Shown here one piece after another: positions 32,991 through 41,347 of a stretch of 64,000 nt of DNA. The notes under the pieces were generated by a model. It searched no databases. It had not been told where the DNA came from and saw nothing but the letters and a program-made list of their open reading frames with translations. The DNA lies in assembly GCA_040752025.1 (NCBI GenBank), contig JBFMFR010000010.1, forward strand, positions 1-64,000, written 5' to 3'. The DNA is from JBFMFR01 sp040752025 (GTDB lineage Bacteria > Chloroflexota > Anaerolineae > Anaerolineales > UBA4823). Positions within the stretch are counted from its first letter, which is position 1, and the number at the start of each line of letters is the position of its first letter. A program made the position numbers and the translations under genes.

Positions 32991-34681
32991 GGGGTGTAAA
33001 CCGGCAAACTCTCTATCAGGAAGCGGCCATCCACTTTGACCACGATGAAATCGAACTGGGTGAGCGGCGGCTCGACTTGCGGGTCCGCGCCACAGCAGGG
33101 GCCGAGGGCAAACATATTGCCATCTGCACCGCTCAGTTCAATGCTAAAGCGATATTTGTCTGGTGCAATCGGGGCCGCCTGGACTTCGTTGCGCCAGCTT
33201 ACATTGCAGATGAAACCGTTCAGGGTGCAGGCGGCCTGGAACAGGGCTGCCGAGTCATCCGCAGGAATGTTGGAATTGTTGTTGCGCAGAACCTGGTAGT
33301 CACCGGCGTAAAGGTTGGCGGCGTCGGCGTAGCGCTGCTCTGCCAGGGCCAGAATGTAATCCTGGAGCGCCTGGCGAGCTGCTGGCAGATCGGCGGGATC
33401 GGGTTGTAAGGTTGACCGGGTGAGCATTTCACCTGCCAGGCCAGCCATGGTGCGTTGGTCGAGCTCACTGGCGCTGACCTGCCCCAGGCTATAAAAGTTA
33501 AGCGTGGTGGTCTGGCTACCCTCCGCCAGGAACTCGGTTTGGGTCAGTTCGAAGCTGGACAGGCTGGCCAGCCAGTTGTACAGCGTCTGAAGCTGGCTGG
33601 TCACCAGCCAGAAACGAGCAGTGTCCAGGTCAGCGCAATTATCGACGATCGCTTCTCCGCTGAGGTACAGGCGCACATTGCTGCAGCTATCCCCGGCGCT
33701 GTTCTGGGTACGCCATTTGATCACCAGTCCCTGGGTCGGGTCGCTGCGGCCAGCCTTGTTTTCCTGCACCACCAGCCGGGCCCACTCGGCGAGCATGCGC
33801 TGCTGCCAGGGAGTGGCGGTGACCTGGCCTCGACCAGTGAATTGAATTGCCCCGGCGACGGTATCCGCCTGGAAGGCAGCGAACAATTCAACGAATTTAG
33901 CCAGATCGACGGCGCGCTGGGGATCGATGAAGGGCGCGCTGGCAGGCTGGCTTTCACAGGCGGCGTAAGCCACGCCATCGTCGGTGATGGTAGCCTGTTC
34001 GCAACCGTCTGCACCCGTTTGCGTCCAGGACAGGCTGGGCGTGGTGTTCTGCGCTACCACAGGCAGGATATTGAAGCCCGCGCGGTCGGTGCGGTATTCG
34101 TGTTGGCTGTCATTTGCCAGGAGTTGAACCAGGTAGCCTGGCGTGGCGCCTGGTGTGCAAACCAACTCGGCGACTTTCAAGCCCAGGCAGGCGTCAGGCC
34201 ATTCCATGGGCTCGGCGCTCACAATGCGCACCTGGTCTTCGGAAATGTCCAGCTCCCTGGCCAACACATGGCGGGCAGCCAGGGCCGATCCAGGGATCAG
34301 GCGCACTTGTTGACCTTGCAGGTCGCTGTGGAACTCGAACTGTTCCACTTCGGAGAACAGCAAACCGCTGTAGCCAGGTGTAACGGTTGGGGCGCAGACT
34401 TCATCCCTGGCGGGAAAGTCCAGGCAGCTATCCGGCCATTCCACGGATTCGAAGGATTTCACTGTGATCACGCCTGGAGAAACGCTCAGGCGAGCGGCCG
34501 CGGCCTTTTGGGCGGCCAGCACACCGGCGGGTAGGGGAGTGGCTGTAGCTGGGGGTTGGGTTGGTCCGGCAGGGATGGGTGAAGCAGGCAGCGGCGTGCC
34601 AGTTTGAGCTGTACAGGCGGCCAGGCCGACCGCCAGGACAAGCAAATAGGTAAGTAGTAAGGAGGTTTTTTTCGTTTCCAT
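32987..34681 (-). CDS. Large secreted lipoprotein with duplicated WPDxCL domain
   Basis: A 564-residue exported protein with the lipobox LAAC at about 20-23. After a Pro/Thr linker two similar units of about 65 residues follow. The first has ESVEWPDSCLDFPARDEVCA and TPGYSGLLF; the second has EPMEWPDACLGLKVAELVCT and TPGYLVQLL. The WPD(S/A)CL...C...TPGY pattern is one I associate with repeated domains in Cyanobacteria and Chloroflexota exported proteins, and the paired cysteines probably form disulfides. The remaining 400 residues hold further beta-rich and helical parts with no recognised family. The gene is coupled to a small downstream gene. Confidence 0.85.
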   Translation of the reverse strand: METKKTSLLLTYLLVLAVGLAACTAQTGTPLPASPIPAGPTQPPATATPLPAGVLAAQKAAAARLSVSPGVITVKSFESVEWPDSCLDFPARDEVCAPTVTPGYSGLLFSEVEQFEFHSDLQGQQVRLIPGSALAARHVLARELDISEDQVRIVSAEPMEWPDACLGLKVAELVCTPGATPGYLVQLLANDSQHEYRTDRAGFNILPVVAQNTTPSLSWTQTGADGCEQATITDDGVAYAACESQPASAPFIDPQRAVDLAKFVELFAAFQADTVAGAIQFTGRGQVTATPWQQRMLAEWARLVVQENKAGRSDPTQGLVIKWRTQNSAGDSCSNVRLYLSGEAIVDNCADLDTARFWLVTSQLQTLYNWLASLSSFELTQTEFLAEGSQTTTLNFYSLGQVSASELDQRTMAGLAGEMLTRSTLQPDPADLPAARQALQDYILALAEQRYADAANLYAGDYQVLRNNNSNIPADDSAALFQAACTLNGFICNVSWRNEVQAAPIAPDKYRFSIELSGADGNMFALGPCCGADPQVEPPLTQFDFIVVKVDGRFLIESLPVYTP

Positions 34682-34721
34682 AAGTTAATCATACTGGAAA
34701 TGAGGCAAAGCGCCAAGAAGA

Positions 34722-34743
34722 AAACCGCTCGCAAGAGCGGTTT
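34722..34743 (-). terminator. Terminator of the pilin gene
   Basis: AAACCGCTC and GAGCGGTTT form a 9-bp stem with a 4-base loop. On the minus strand it is followed by TCTTCTT, downstream of the small pilin gene. Confidence 0.7.
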
Positions 34744-34812
34744 CTCAGATAAAAAGGTAAAAACTGGGGGATCAAATTTTTGAAGTTTTCGTGCGTGGGT
34801 TTCAGGGGACAT

Positions 34813-34959
34813 CTAGATCGTTGCTACGACATTGCTGAACAAGTTGCCTACTGCGGGACCAAATATGGCGATAAGAACCAGAACAACAACGGCAACGAGC
34901 ACGATAATCAACGCATACTCTAGCATGCCTTGGCCCCTGTCGTCGAGAGCAAAGTGCAT
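34813..34959 (-). CDS. Flp/Fap-type small pilin precursor
   Basis: A 48-residue protein too short for ordinary gene finders. The ATG at 34959 has a near-perfect AAAGGAGGTGAG eight bases upstream. The protein has a short hydrophilic leader ending in DDRGQG, then MLEYALIIVLVAVVVLVLI and a small tail. The GQGMLEYALI junction is the class of prepilin peptidase site seen in Flp pilins (G followed by xxxEY), with the Glu at position 5 of the mature chain in GQG^MLEYAL numbering. No tad genes are nearby, so assembly must be encoded elsewhere. A frame overlapping from 34963 is a shadow. Confidence 0.8.
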   Translation of the reverse strand: MHFALDDRGQGMLEYALIIVLVAVVVLVLIAIFGPAVGNLFSNVVATI

Positions 34960-35008
34960 CCATCTCACCTCCTTTCAAGGTTAGATTCTTATAATTGTCG
35001 CGTACAAT

Positions 35009-35031
35009 CACTCTATTGTAATTATAGAGTG
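35009..35031. promoter_or_regulatory. Inverted repeat upstream of the pilin gene
   Basis: CACTCTAT-TGTAATT-ATAGAGTG, an 8-bp perfect inverted repeat with a 7-base centre, about 50 bases before the pilin start codon. A TATAAG box for the minus strand lies between the repeat and the gene. It could be an operator or an RNA hairpin. Confidence 0.4.
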
Positions 35032-35084
35032 TTTTGGCCCGGAAGGAAAGACCCAGTTGCAATTTTGTAAGGTTTGGGAAACAG

Positions 35085-35116
35085 CAAGGCGATGGCTCCC
35101 AGGAGTCATCGCCTTG
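35085..35116 (-). terminator. Terminator-like hairpin after the phosphofructokinase gene
   Basis: CAAGGCGATG at 35085-35094 and CATCGCCTTG at 35107-35116 pair perfectly, and inner CTCC/GGAG pairs extend the stem. It lies 25 bases beyond the stop codon on the minus strand, followed by CTGTTTCCC, a weak T tail. Confidence 0.6.
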
Positions 35117-35140
35117 TCGATTAGCGTAGAAGGGGTCAGG

Positions 35141-36343
35141 TTATTCGCTGGTCATGATGAACAATGGGGTCATTTCGAAAGTGTGGTAGTGTGGGCGCAG
35201 GCGCTCGGTATTGTAATACTTGTGTACGTTGACCACTTTCTTCGTGCTGGTAACTACATCGATGGGCATGTTATCGTAGCGACCGTTGCGCAGCACAACC
35301 AGGCGCCCATGAATCCCCTTGAGGATCAGGTCGAGCGCCAGGTTGCCATAGGCCATGGGCACGACCGAGTCGATAGCATCCGGGTCGCCGCCGCGCACCA
35401 GATATCCGAGCTTTTGGTTAATTGCATTGATGGTCTGGCCTTTGTTGTATTTGCCGGATAGATCTTTCAGTTTAGCAGAGACCACATCGCCAATGCCGCC
35501 CAGTTTGGCGTGCCCGAAGGCATCGGTGACTTGATTCTCGAAGATCATTTCGCTGCCCTTGAACATGGCGCCTTCCGAAACCAGCACGACGGCGTACTTG
35601 CTAGGGTTCTTGAGACGGTCGCTCACCAGCAGCTCAGTCAGTTGCTCGATGTCGAAGCGGTACTCTGGGATTACGCAGCGATTGGCCGATCCAGCCATCG
35701 TTGGAAGCATGGCAGTGAAGCCCGCATAGCGCCCGAAAACTTCCAGAACCAGGAAGCGCTCGTGCGAGCCAGCGGAGGTGCGTAGGCTGTTGGTCATCTG
35801 GATGGTGCGAGTGACGCAGGTACTGAAGCCGATGCAATAATCGGTGCCGGGAACATCGTTGTCCATTGTCTTTGGAATGGCCACGACTTTGAAGCCTTCC
35901 TGGTAGAGGCGCACACCCACGCTGAGGGTGTCATCACCGCCGATAGGGATCAAATAGTCGATGCCCAGGAAATCCAGGTTCTTGAGCACTTCGGGCACCA
36001 AATCATTGACTTCGGCATTGTAGGTGTCTTTGAGGTGCTCGGGAACAGCATCTTTCTTGACGGCCTTGGGGTTGGTGCGTGAGGTGTGCAGGAAGGTGCC
36101 GCCCGTACGGCCGGCTTTGTTGACGATTTCTTCGGTCAATACCTGGTAATGTTCGCTATTGTCGGCCTTGGGATCACGAATGAGGCTGGTGATGCCGCCC
36201 CAACCGCGCCGCAGACCGATCACCTGGTAACCTTCACGCAAGGCGCGGATGGTAACCGCGCGGATAGCCGGGTTCAGCCCGGGAACGTCACCGCCTCCGG
36301 TCAGGATACCAATGACGCCTTTGGTTTTTTTGATGTTTGCCAC
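35141..36343 (-). CDS. pfp: Phosphofructokinase, probably pyrophosphate-dependent
   Basis: A 400-residue group A phosphofructokinase that converts fructose 6-phosphate to fructose 1,6-bisphosphate. GGGDVPGLN at 16-24 opens the nucleotide site. Residues 135-139 are GGDDT and 157-163 are PKTMDND. In ATP-PFK the two positions are Gly (GGDGS, PGTIDND); Asp and Lys here are the known determinants of pyrophosphate use. MGR-like EVFGRYAGF and SEGAMFKG are present. The start codon is a GTG with GGAGG seven bases upstream. A reversible PPi enzyme suits both glycolysis and gluconeogenesis. The glycogen debranching gene lies upstream on the same strand. Confidence 0.9.
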   Translation of the reverse strand: MANIKKTKGVIGILTGGGDVPGLNPAIRAVTIRALREGYQVIGLRRGWGGITSLIRDPKADNSEHYQVLTEEIVNKAGRTGGTFLHTSRTNPKAVKKDAVPEHLKDTYNAEVNDLVPEVLKNLDFLGIDYLIPIGGDDTLSVGVRLYQEGFKVVAIPKTMDNDVPGTDYCIGFSTCVTRTIQMTNSLRTSAGSHERFLVLEVFGRYAGFTAMLPTMAGSANRCVIPEYRFDIEQLTELLVSDRLKNPSKYAVVLVSEGAMFKGSEMIFENQVTDAFGHAKLGGIGDVVSAKLKDLSGKYNKGQTINAINQKLGYLVRGGDPDAIDSVVPMAYGNLALDLILKGIHGRLVVLRNGRYDNMPIDVVTSTKKVVNVHKYYNTERLRPHYHTFEMTPLFIMTSE

Positions 36344-36446
36344 GATAAACCTCCATAGAAAAATTATTAGGAATTTTCCAGGAATTCTACTCCAAAATAA
36401 CTGGTTTGGAAAACGATTTTTGAACTATCTGGGAAAATCGCTGGCG

Positions 36447-38519
36447 CTAGGGCGATGAATCTGTCTCGGGCAAGGCGATTAGCATGACGGCTGAACGTGT
36501 ATCGACCTGGTATTGGTGATGGCCTACCACCGGGGCGTCGCTGGGGCAGTGAAAATCGTCTGGTGAGGGAAACGAAGTGTCCAGCATGCGATGCCAGTTG
36601 AAGCCGGGCGGTAGAGGCGGCAATTCGAAAGCCAGAGGTTCCCAATAGGCATTCATCATGATGTGCAGGCGGTCGCCGTAGCCGGCATGGTACAGGGTGA
36701 ACGCCAGGCTATGCGAGTCCTTCCCCCAATCTGGCTCACCCAGGCGCACGCCGTGCCAGGTCAGGCGGGGCTGCGGGCCATCTGTGTTCCAAAAGCGTTC
36801 CTCTCGGAAAACCTGGCACTCCTGGGTGAAGGCTACCAGCTTTTGTACGAAGTTCAATAAGCCGGCGTGATCCTGCAAGTGAGACCAATCGAACCAGCTA
36901 AGCTCATTATCCTGGCAGAAGGCATTGTTGTTGCCCTGCTGTGTGCGGCGGACTTCGTCGCCCATGAGAATCATCGGCGTTCCCTGGGAGAGAAACAGGA
37001 TGGTCAGAAAGTTCTTGATCTGGCGCAGGCGCAGCGCTTCAATTTCGGGTTCCTGGCTGGGGCCCTCTGTGCCACAATTCCAGCTCAAGTTGAAATCGCT
37101 GCCATCCAGGTTATCCTGCAGATTGTTCTGGTTGTGTTTAGTGTTGTAAGAAACCAGGTCGTTGAGGGTAAAGCCGTCGTGACAGGTGACGAAGTTGATG
37201 CTGCGGTTGGGCTCGCGGTCCGGCTGTCGATACAGATCACGGCTGCCGGTGATGCGGGCGGCCAGGTTGCGGACAGCCCCAGGTTCTCCTTTTACGAAGC
37301 GGCGCACATCGTCGCGAAACGGGCCGTTCCATTCCGCCCAACGGTGGCCGATGAACGAACCAACCTGGTACAGGCCGGCGGCGTCCCAGGCCTCGGCGAT
37401 GATCTTGGTGCCGGCCAGAATGGGATCAGATTCGATATCCCACAGGATGGGCGGGTTTTTCAAGGGCTGGCCCTGCTCGTCGCGGGCGAGAACGGAGGCT
37501 AGGTCGAAGCGGAAGCCGTCCACGTGCATCACCGAGACCCAATGACGCAGGCAGTCCATGATCATGCGCCGCACGATGGAGTGGTTGGCGTTGATGGTGT
37601 TGCCGCAGCCTGTGTAATTGGCATAGCGCGCCGGGTTGGATTCGAGCATGTAGTAAGCACGGTTTTCCAATCCACGCAGTGAGAGGGTTGGCCCGCCTTC
37701 ATCTCCTTCGGCGGTGTGGTTGAAGACGACATCCAGGATGACTTCGATGCCAGCGCGATGCAAAGCTTTGACCATGTTGCGAAATTCATTCACCGGCCCA
37801 AGCGGCGTGCGTTGGGAGGAATAACCAGCGTGCGGGGCGAAAAAGGCGACCGGGTTATAACCCCAGTAGTTGGTCAAAGACGGCACGGCGTCTTGCTCAT
37901 CGAATTGTTGTACGGGCAGCAGTTCGACGGCAGTCACGCCCAGGCTCTGCAAGTAGGGGATTTTTTCGACCAGGCCAGCGTAGGTGCCGCGCAGTTCGGA
38001 GGGAACCCCTGAGCTGGGATGGCGCGTAAAACCGCCCACGTGCATTTCGTAGATAACCGAGCTGGCATAAGGCAGGCGCATTGGAAAGTCGCCCTCCCAA
38101 TCGTAGCCACGCACATCCATCACAACGCTCTTCATGGCGCGTGCGCAGTTATCGCCACGCTGTGCAGCAGCCTGGCGCGAATAATTAGGCCCAACGGCGA
38201 CGGCGCGGGTGTAGGGATCGAGCAGCACTTTGGCGCCATCGAAGCGGAGACCCTGGCCTGGATTGAAAGGCCCGTGGACGCGATAGCCGTAAAGCTGCCC
38301 GGCTGTGATCCCTGGCACCAGGGCGTGCCAGTAGTAAAAAGTGCGGTTGCGTTTCGGATCGAGGGGGATGACGCGGCTGGGGCGGGAATCGAGCACGTCG
38401 TCGAACAGAAGCAACTCTACGTTCTGGCAGTTTTTGGAAAAGATGCAGAAGTTGACGCCGTTGGAGAAGATCGTCGCACCCAGGGGATAGCTCTGGCCTG
38501 GGAGGATTTCGGCTTTCAT
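36447..38519 (-). CDS. glgX: Glycogen debranching enzyme GlgX (GH13)
   Basis: A 690-residue GH13 enzyme that cleaves alpha-1,6 branch points of limit dextrins. The N-terminal CBM48 domain (about 8-100) opens with PGQSYPLGATIFSNGVNFCI, the GlgX start. Catalytic motifs are in order: VIYEMHVGGFTRH, DVVFNHTAEGDE, FRFDLASVL with the nucleophile Asp, IIAEAWD with the acid Glu, and FVTCHDGFTLNDLVSYN. The length and GMPMILMGDE-like TPMILMGDEVRRTQQGNNN are as in the family. It follows the HD-domain gene by seven bases and precedes the phosphofructokinase, so glycogen breakdown and glycolysis are neighbours here. Confidence 0.95.
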   Translation of the reverse strand: MKAEILPGQSYPLGATIFSNGVNFCIFSKNCQNVELLLFDDVLDSRPSRVIPLDPKRNRTFYYWHALVPGITAGQLYGYRVHGPFNPGQGLRFDGAKVLLDPYTRAVAVGPNYSRQAAAQRGDNCARAMKSVVMDVRGYDWEGDFPMRLPYASSVIYEMHVGGFTRHPSSGVPSELRGTYAGLVEKIPYLQSLGVTAVELLPVQQFDEQDAVPSLTNYWGYNPVAFFAPHAGYSSQRTPLGPVNEFRNMVKALHRAGIEVILDVVFNHTAEGDEGGPTLSLRGLENRAYYMLESNPARYANYTGCGNTINANHSIVRRMIMDCLRHWVSVMHVDGFRFDLASVLARDEQGQPLKNPPILWDIESDPILAGTKIIAEAWDAAGLYQVGSFIGHRWAEWNGPFRDDVRRFVKGEPGAVRNLAARITGSRDLYRQPDREPNRSINFVTCHDGFTLNDLVSYNTKHNQNNLQDNLDGSDFNLSWNCGTEGPSQEPEIEALRLRQIKNFLTILFLSQGTPMILMGDEVRRTQQGNNNAFCQDNELSWFDWSHLQDHAGLLNFVQKLVAFTQECQVFREERFWNTDGPQPRLTWHGVRLGEPDWGKDSHSLAFTLYHAGYGDRLHIMMNAYWEPLAFELPPLPPGFNWHRMLDTSFPSPDDFHCPSDAPVVGHHQYQVDTRSAVMLIALPETDSSP

Positions 38520-38526
38520 AATTGCA

Positions 38527-39363
38527 TTACTCGGTATGGTGCTCGACCCGGTGAACGTGAGAGTACAGATTCGCCACCCATTGTTTACCTTCCTGGGTGA
38601 TATTCAGGTAACGGATGGCGTCCTGGGTGTAAGGCACGACGCTGTTCCAGTAGAATTTGGTGAAGGTGCGGCGCATGTGCCCGGGGCTCTGGTAGCCGAT
38701 GCGCTCATGGGCGCCAGTTTCTACAAACTCGTAGAACAACGCCGGGATCTTGCGCAGGTAATCGGGGTCGCCAATCTGGCCGATGAAATCGGCGGCGCGC
38801 AGCAGGCCGCCCAGGCTGCAAGTATCCTGGTGCAGGGGATCGTCGGGCACCGGGAAGCGCGTGATCTCGATATACGCAGCAATCACATCGGCGTCCACAT
38901 CCACCAGGGTGTTTTTCCCAAAGCGTTCGTAAACGAACAGTTTGCTGCGGTCGACATGATAAGGGGTCAGGGCTGCATCGGTGCCCTCATCGGAGATTTT
39001 CACGATCTGGTCACCAATCCCGGTAGCGTATTCGCCGGGGCGGTCAGCCTGGCAAACCCCACGCACGTAACCGATATCGTGACACAGCAACGCCATGGTG
39101 TAGTGCATCCAATCGCGCGGAGTAATGCCGCCTTCGCTGATGTGTTTGCCTTTGAGGATCAGTTGGCCGACCAGAGTTACCATGACGGTATGCTCAACGT
39201 TGTGGTAAAGCATATCGGAATTCGCCAGGTTTTCCAGCGCCAGCCGGCCCGTCCATTCGCAGATGTTGGCATACTGGGGTTCCATCAAGCTGTAGGTTTG
39301 CTGGTAGGCTTTCTGCAGCTCACGAACCAGGTAGTCGATCATCATTTGGTGAAAGTTTATCAT
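38527..39363 (-). CDS. HD-domain phosphohydrolase-like protein
   Basis: A 278-residue protein with an HD-type metal site: HNVEH at about 55-59 (first His and helper), then HDIGY at about 94-98 (the HD pair), and a further conserved RPGEYATG and FGKNTLVDVDADV. This is the arrangement of small HD/PDEase-like enzymes acting on nucleotides. It has a pair partner: the divergent gene 190 bases away carries HNLEH and HDIVY at equivalent spacing. The downstream gene glgX begins seven bases after its stop. The substrate is unknown; cyclic nucleotide or (p)ppGpp-like hydrolysis is possible. Confidence 0.82.
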   Translation of the reverse strand: MINFHQMMIDYLVRELQKAYQQTYSLMEPQYANICEWTGRLALENLANSDMLYHNVEHTVMVTLVGQLILKGKHISEGGITPRDWMHYTMALLCHDIGYVRGVCQADRPGEYATGIGDQIVKISDEGTDAALTPYHVDRSKLFVYERFGKNTLVDVDADVIAAYIEITRFPVPDDPLHQDTCSLGGLLRAADFIGQIGDPDYLRKIPALFYEFVETGAHERIGYQSPGHMRRTFTKFYWNSVVPYTQDAIRYLNITQEGKQWVANLYSHVHRVEHHTE

Positions 39364-39550
39364 GGCGATCTGTCCTGTAATCCCAATAACCTGAAGAATT
39401 CTATTTTACCGGATTTTAGGCTTTACGCCAACGATTTTATGAAATCTTTGCGCTGGATGAGCGGAAAGAGGCTTTCGCAGGGGGTATAATTATTGAAATT
39501 ATAGTAGTGACCGCACCCAGGTTTGTTGGTTGTTTGAGGAGAAGCGCGGG

Positions 39551-40906
39551 ATGCGAAAGGGTACGATTCATCGATTAATTGAGCTATTTGAAGATGCTTT
39601 TCACCAGTTAGGGTACGAGGTAGCCCTGGATAAACTGGAAAGCTTGGCAGTGATGGTGCACAAAGCGATGACCGTGCAGGCCAGGAACTTCCATAACCTG
39701 GAGCACGTATTCAATTTTGTCATTCCTAGCGATCCGATCCAGACCCTGGCGGCGCTGTTCCACGATATCGTCTATTTCCAGGTTGACCAGGGGTTCCTGC
39801 CGGAGATCGAAAAGATCGTGGCTCCTTACATCCGTGAGGGGGAAGGGAACATTTATATCTTAGACCAGATTCCCCGGGATGATTGGCCAGTGTGGTTGGC
39901 GTTGGATGTCTTCGATCTAAAATGTGGCGAGTTGATTTCTCCCTGGACGGGGCTAAACGAGTTCTTGAGCGCGGTTGTGATGAACAAAAGCCTGGAAGGA
40001 GTGGTAAGCGAGAAGAATTTGCTGACCATGACTCTGTGTGTGGAGGCGACTATCCCGTTCAGGAGCCTGGAGACGAGTGGAGAGTGTCCTTTCGACCGGC
40101 TGGCAGAGCGCGTACGGCGCATCAGTGACAAATGGCAGGCCTTGCTCGGCGATGACGAGATCGAAGATGCCATCCGGCTGGCTGTGGCGTTCGCCAATAA
40201 GGATGTGGAGAATTTTGCGGAAGACGACCCGGTGTGTTTCCTGGACAACACCTGGAAATTGCTGCCAGAAACCAACGTGGCGCTGCGCTCCCGCGAGATT
40301 TACACGGTTCGTGAGTACCGGCAAGCCATCCAGAAGATGGAGGCGTTTCTAAGCAATTTGAACCCGGATCACGTTTTCCACCAGTATGCGGGTGTGCCCG
40401 ACGATGGCGAATTCAACCGGTTGTCGCAGCGCGCACATCGGAACATCGAAACTGCTCGCCAATACTTGCAAGTCAAGCTGCTGGCCCAGACGATTCTGGA
40501 CGCGCTGGCAGAGATGAGCGGCGGGGATGCGCCACTGTCCCTGTTCATGGGAGACTTGCCCAGGGAAGGCGAGGAGTCGCAGAGGCTGGAAAATTTCTTG
40601 CCCCAGGTGGCTGACCCGGAATGGTTGGATACATCCTCGACGATTTATCGCCTGTTGGAGGCGGGCTGGCAGGGGAACGCTGGTTTCGATTTGCGCACCG
40701 CACCATTGACGCTTTTCCTATACAAGGTAGCTGCGCCGGGAGATCTCCAGAAAATGCTCTCAGCCGCCAGGAAGCTGCTGGCTGGGGAGAGCAGCGCACG
40801 CGAATTCTTGCTAGCCCTCGATCCATATGTCAGGCAGGCTGTGGCAAGCGCCTGCGCAGAGATGGCTTTCACGCGTCGCGAACGGCTGTTGCCGTATGCG
40901 GCGTGA
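39551..40906 (+). CDS. Long HD-like domain protein
   Basis: A 451-residue protein started at the ATG at 39551, nine bases after GAGGAG; an upstream TTG opens the same frame. The N-terminal part has an HD signature: NFHNLEHVFNF at about 49-59 and ALFHDIVYFQVDQ at about 73-85. The remainder is mostly helical with HQYAGVPDDGEFNRLSQRAH near 280 and no family I can name. A TATAAT at 39484-39489 may be its -10 box. It is divergent from a shorter HD protein, and shared HNxEH...HDI motifs suggest that the two are related enzymes. Confidence 0.78.
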   Translation: MRKGTIHRLIELFEDAFHQLGYEVALDKLESLAVMVHKAMTVQARNFHNLEHVFNFVIPSDPIQTLAALFHDIVYFQVDQGFLPEIEKIVAPYIREGEGNIYILDQIPRDDWPVWLALDVFDLKCGELISPWTGLNEFLSAVVMNKSLEGVVSEKNLLTMTLCVEATIPFRSLETSGECPFDRLAERVRRISDKWQALLGDDEIEDAIRLAVAFANKDVENFAEDDPVCFLDNTWKLLPETNVALRSREIYTVREYRQAIQKMEAFLSNLNPDHVFHQYAGVPDDGEFNRLSQRAHRNIETARQYLQVKLLAQTILDALAEMSGGDAPLSLFMGDLPREGEESQRLENFLPQVADPEWLDTSSTIYRLLEAGWQGNAGFDLRTAPLTLFLYKVAAPGDLQKMLSAARKLLAGESSAREFLLALDPYVRQAVASACAEMAFTRRERLLPYAA

Positions 40907-40936
40907 ACATGATGCGTTGAGCATCGTAGATAACAA

Positions 40937-40968
40937 CAGGCTCCCGGCGTCAAAATGCCGGGAGCCTG
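40937..40968. terminator. Bidirectional hairpin between convergent genes
   Basis: CAGGCTCCCGGC and GCCGGGAGCCTG form a perfect 12-bp stem with an 8-base loop, placed between the convergent HD-like gene and the small membrane protein gene. Neither side has a T run. Confidence 0.6.
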
Positions 40969-40989
40969 GCGGTTACGGTTACGGGTTGG

Positions 40990-41175
40990 CTAGAAGATCA
41001 GCATCAGGATGAGGATGAGCGGAATTGCCAGGACGAGCAGTATGATCGCCGGTATGACCACCCCGAGCACCAGGCCCAGAATGCCCATTACGACACCAAC
41101 AACGGCTCCAACAATGCCAAAGACCAGGCCAATCACCCCACCGATGAACCCCAGGATCGCTTTTATCAGACACAT
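40990..41175 (-). CDS. Small hydrophobic membrane protein (61 aa)
   Basis: A 61-residue protein. The ATG at 41175 has AAAGGAG eight bases upstream; a GTG three codons earlier is inside that site. It is almost entirely hydrophobic with glycine-zipper spacing (GFIGGVIGLVFGIVGAVVGV, then VMGILGLVLGVVIPAIILLV), two helices. Proteins of this kind may be membrane peptides, toxins or assembly factors; nothing more can be said. It has 170 bases of free space upstream. Confidence 0.65.
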   Translation of the reverse strand: MCLIKAILGFIGGVIGLVFGIVGAVVGVVMGILGLVLGVVIPAIILLVLAIPLILILMLIF

Positions 41176-41304
41176 GGTAGACACTCCTTTTTATTTATCG
41201 TGAACGCGCAGCGCTAATGCACCTGCGTGATAATCTTTTTCAGTATGATATACGCAGAAAGTATATTTTAGTTGTAAGGCTGGGGCAGCGTGGGGAAAGA
41301 AAAT

Positions 41305-41330
41305 CTTCCCGGAGATCGATCCCCGGGAAG
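41305..41330 (-). terminator. Rho-independent terminator of the murein-peptide operon
   Basis: CTTCCCGG and CCGGGAAG form an 8-bp stem with a 10-base loop. On the minus strand it is followed by ATTTTCTTT. It lies 18 bases after the epimerase stop. Confidence 0.75.
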
Positions 41331-41347
41331 GCGGCAGTGCAGGCGGT

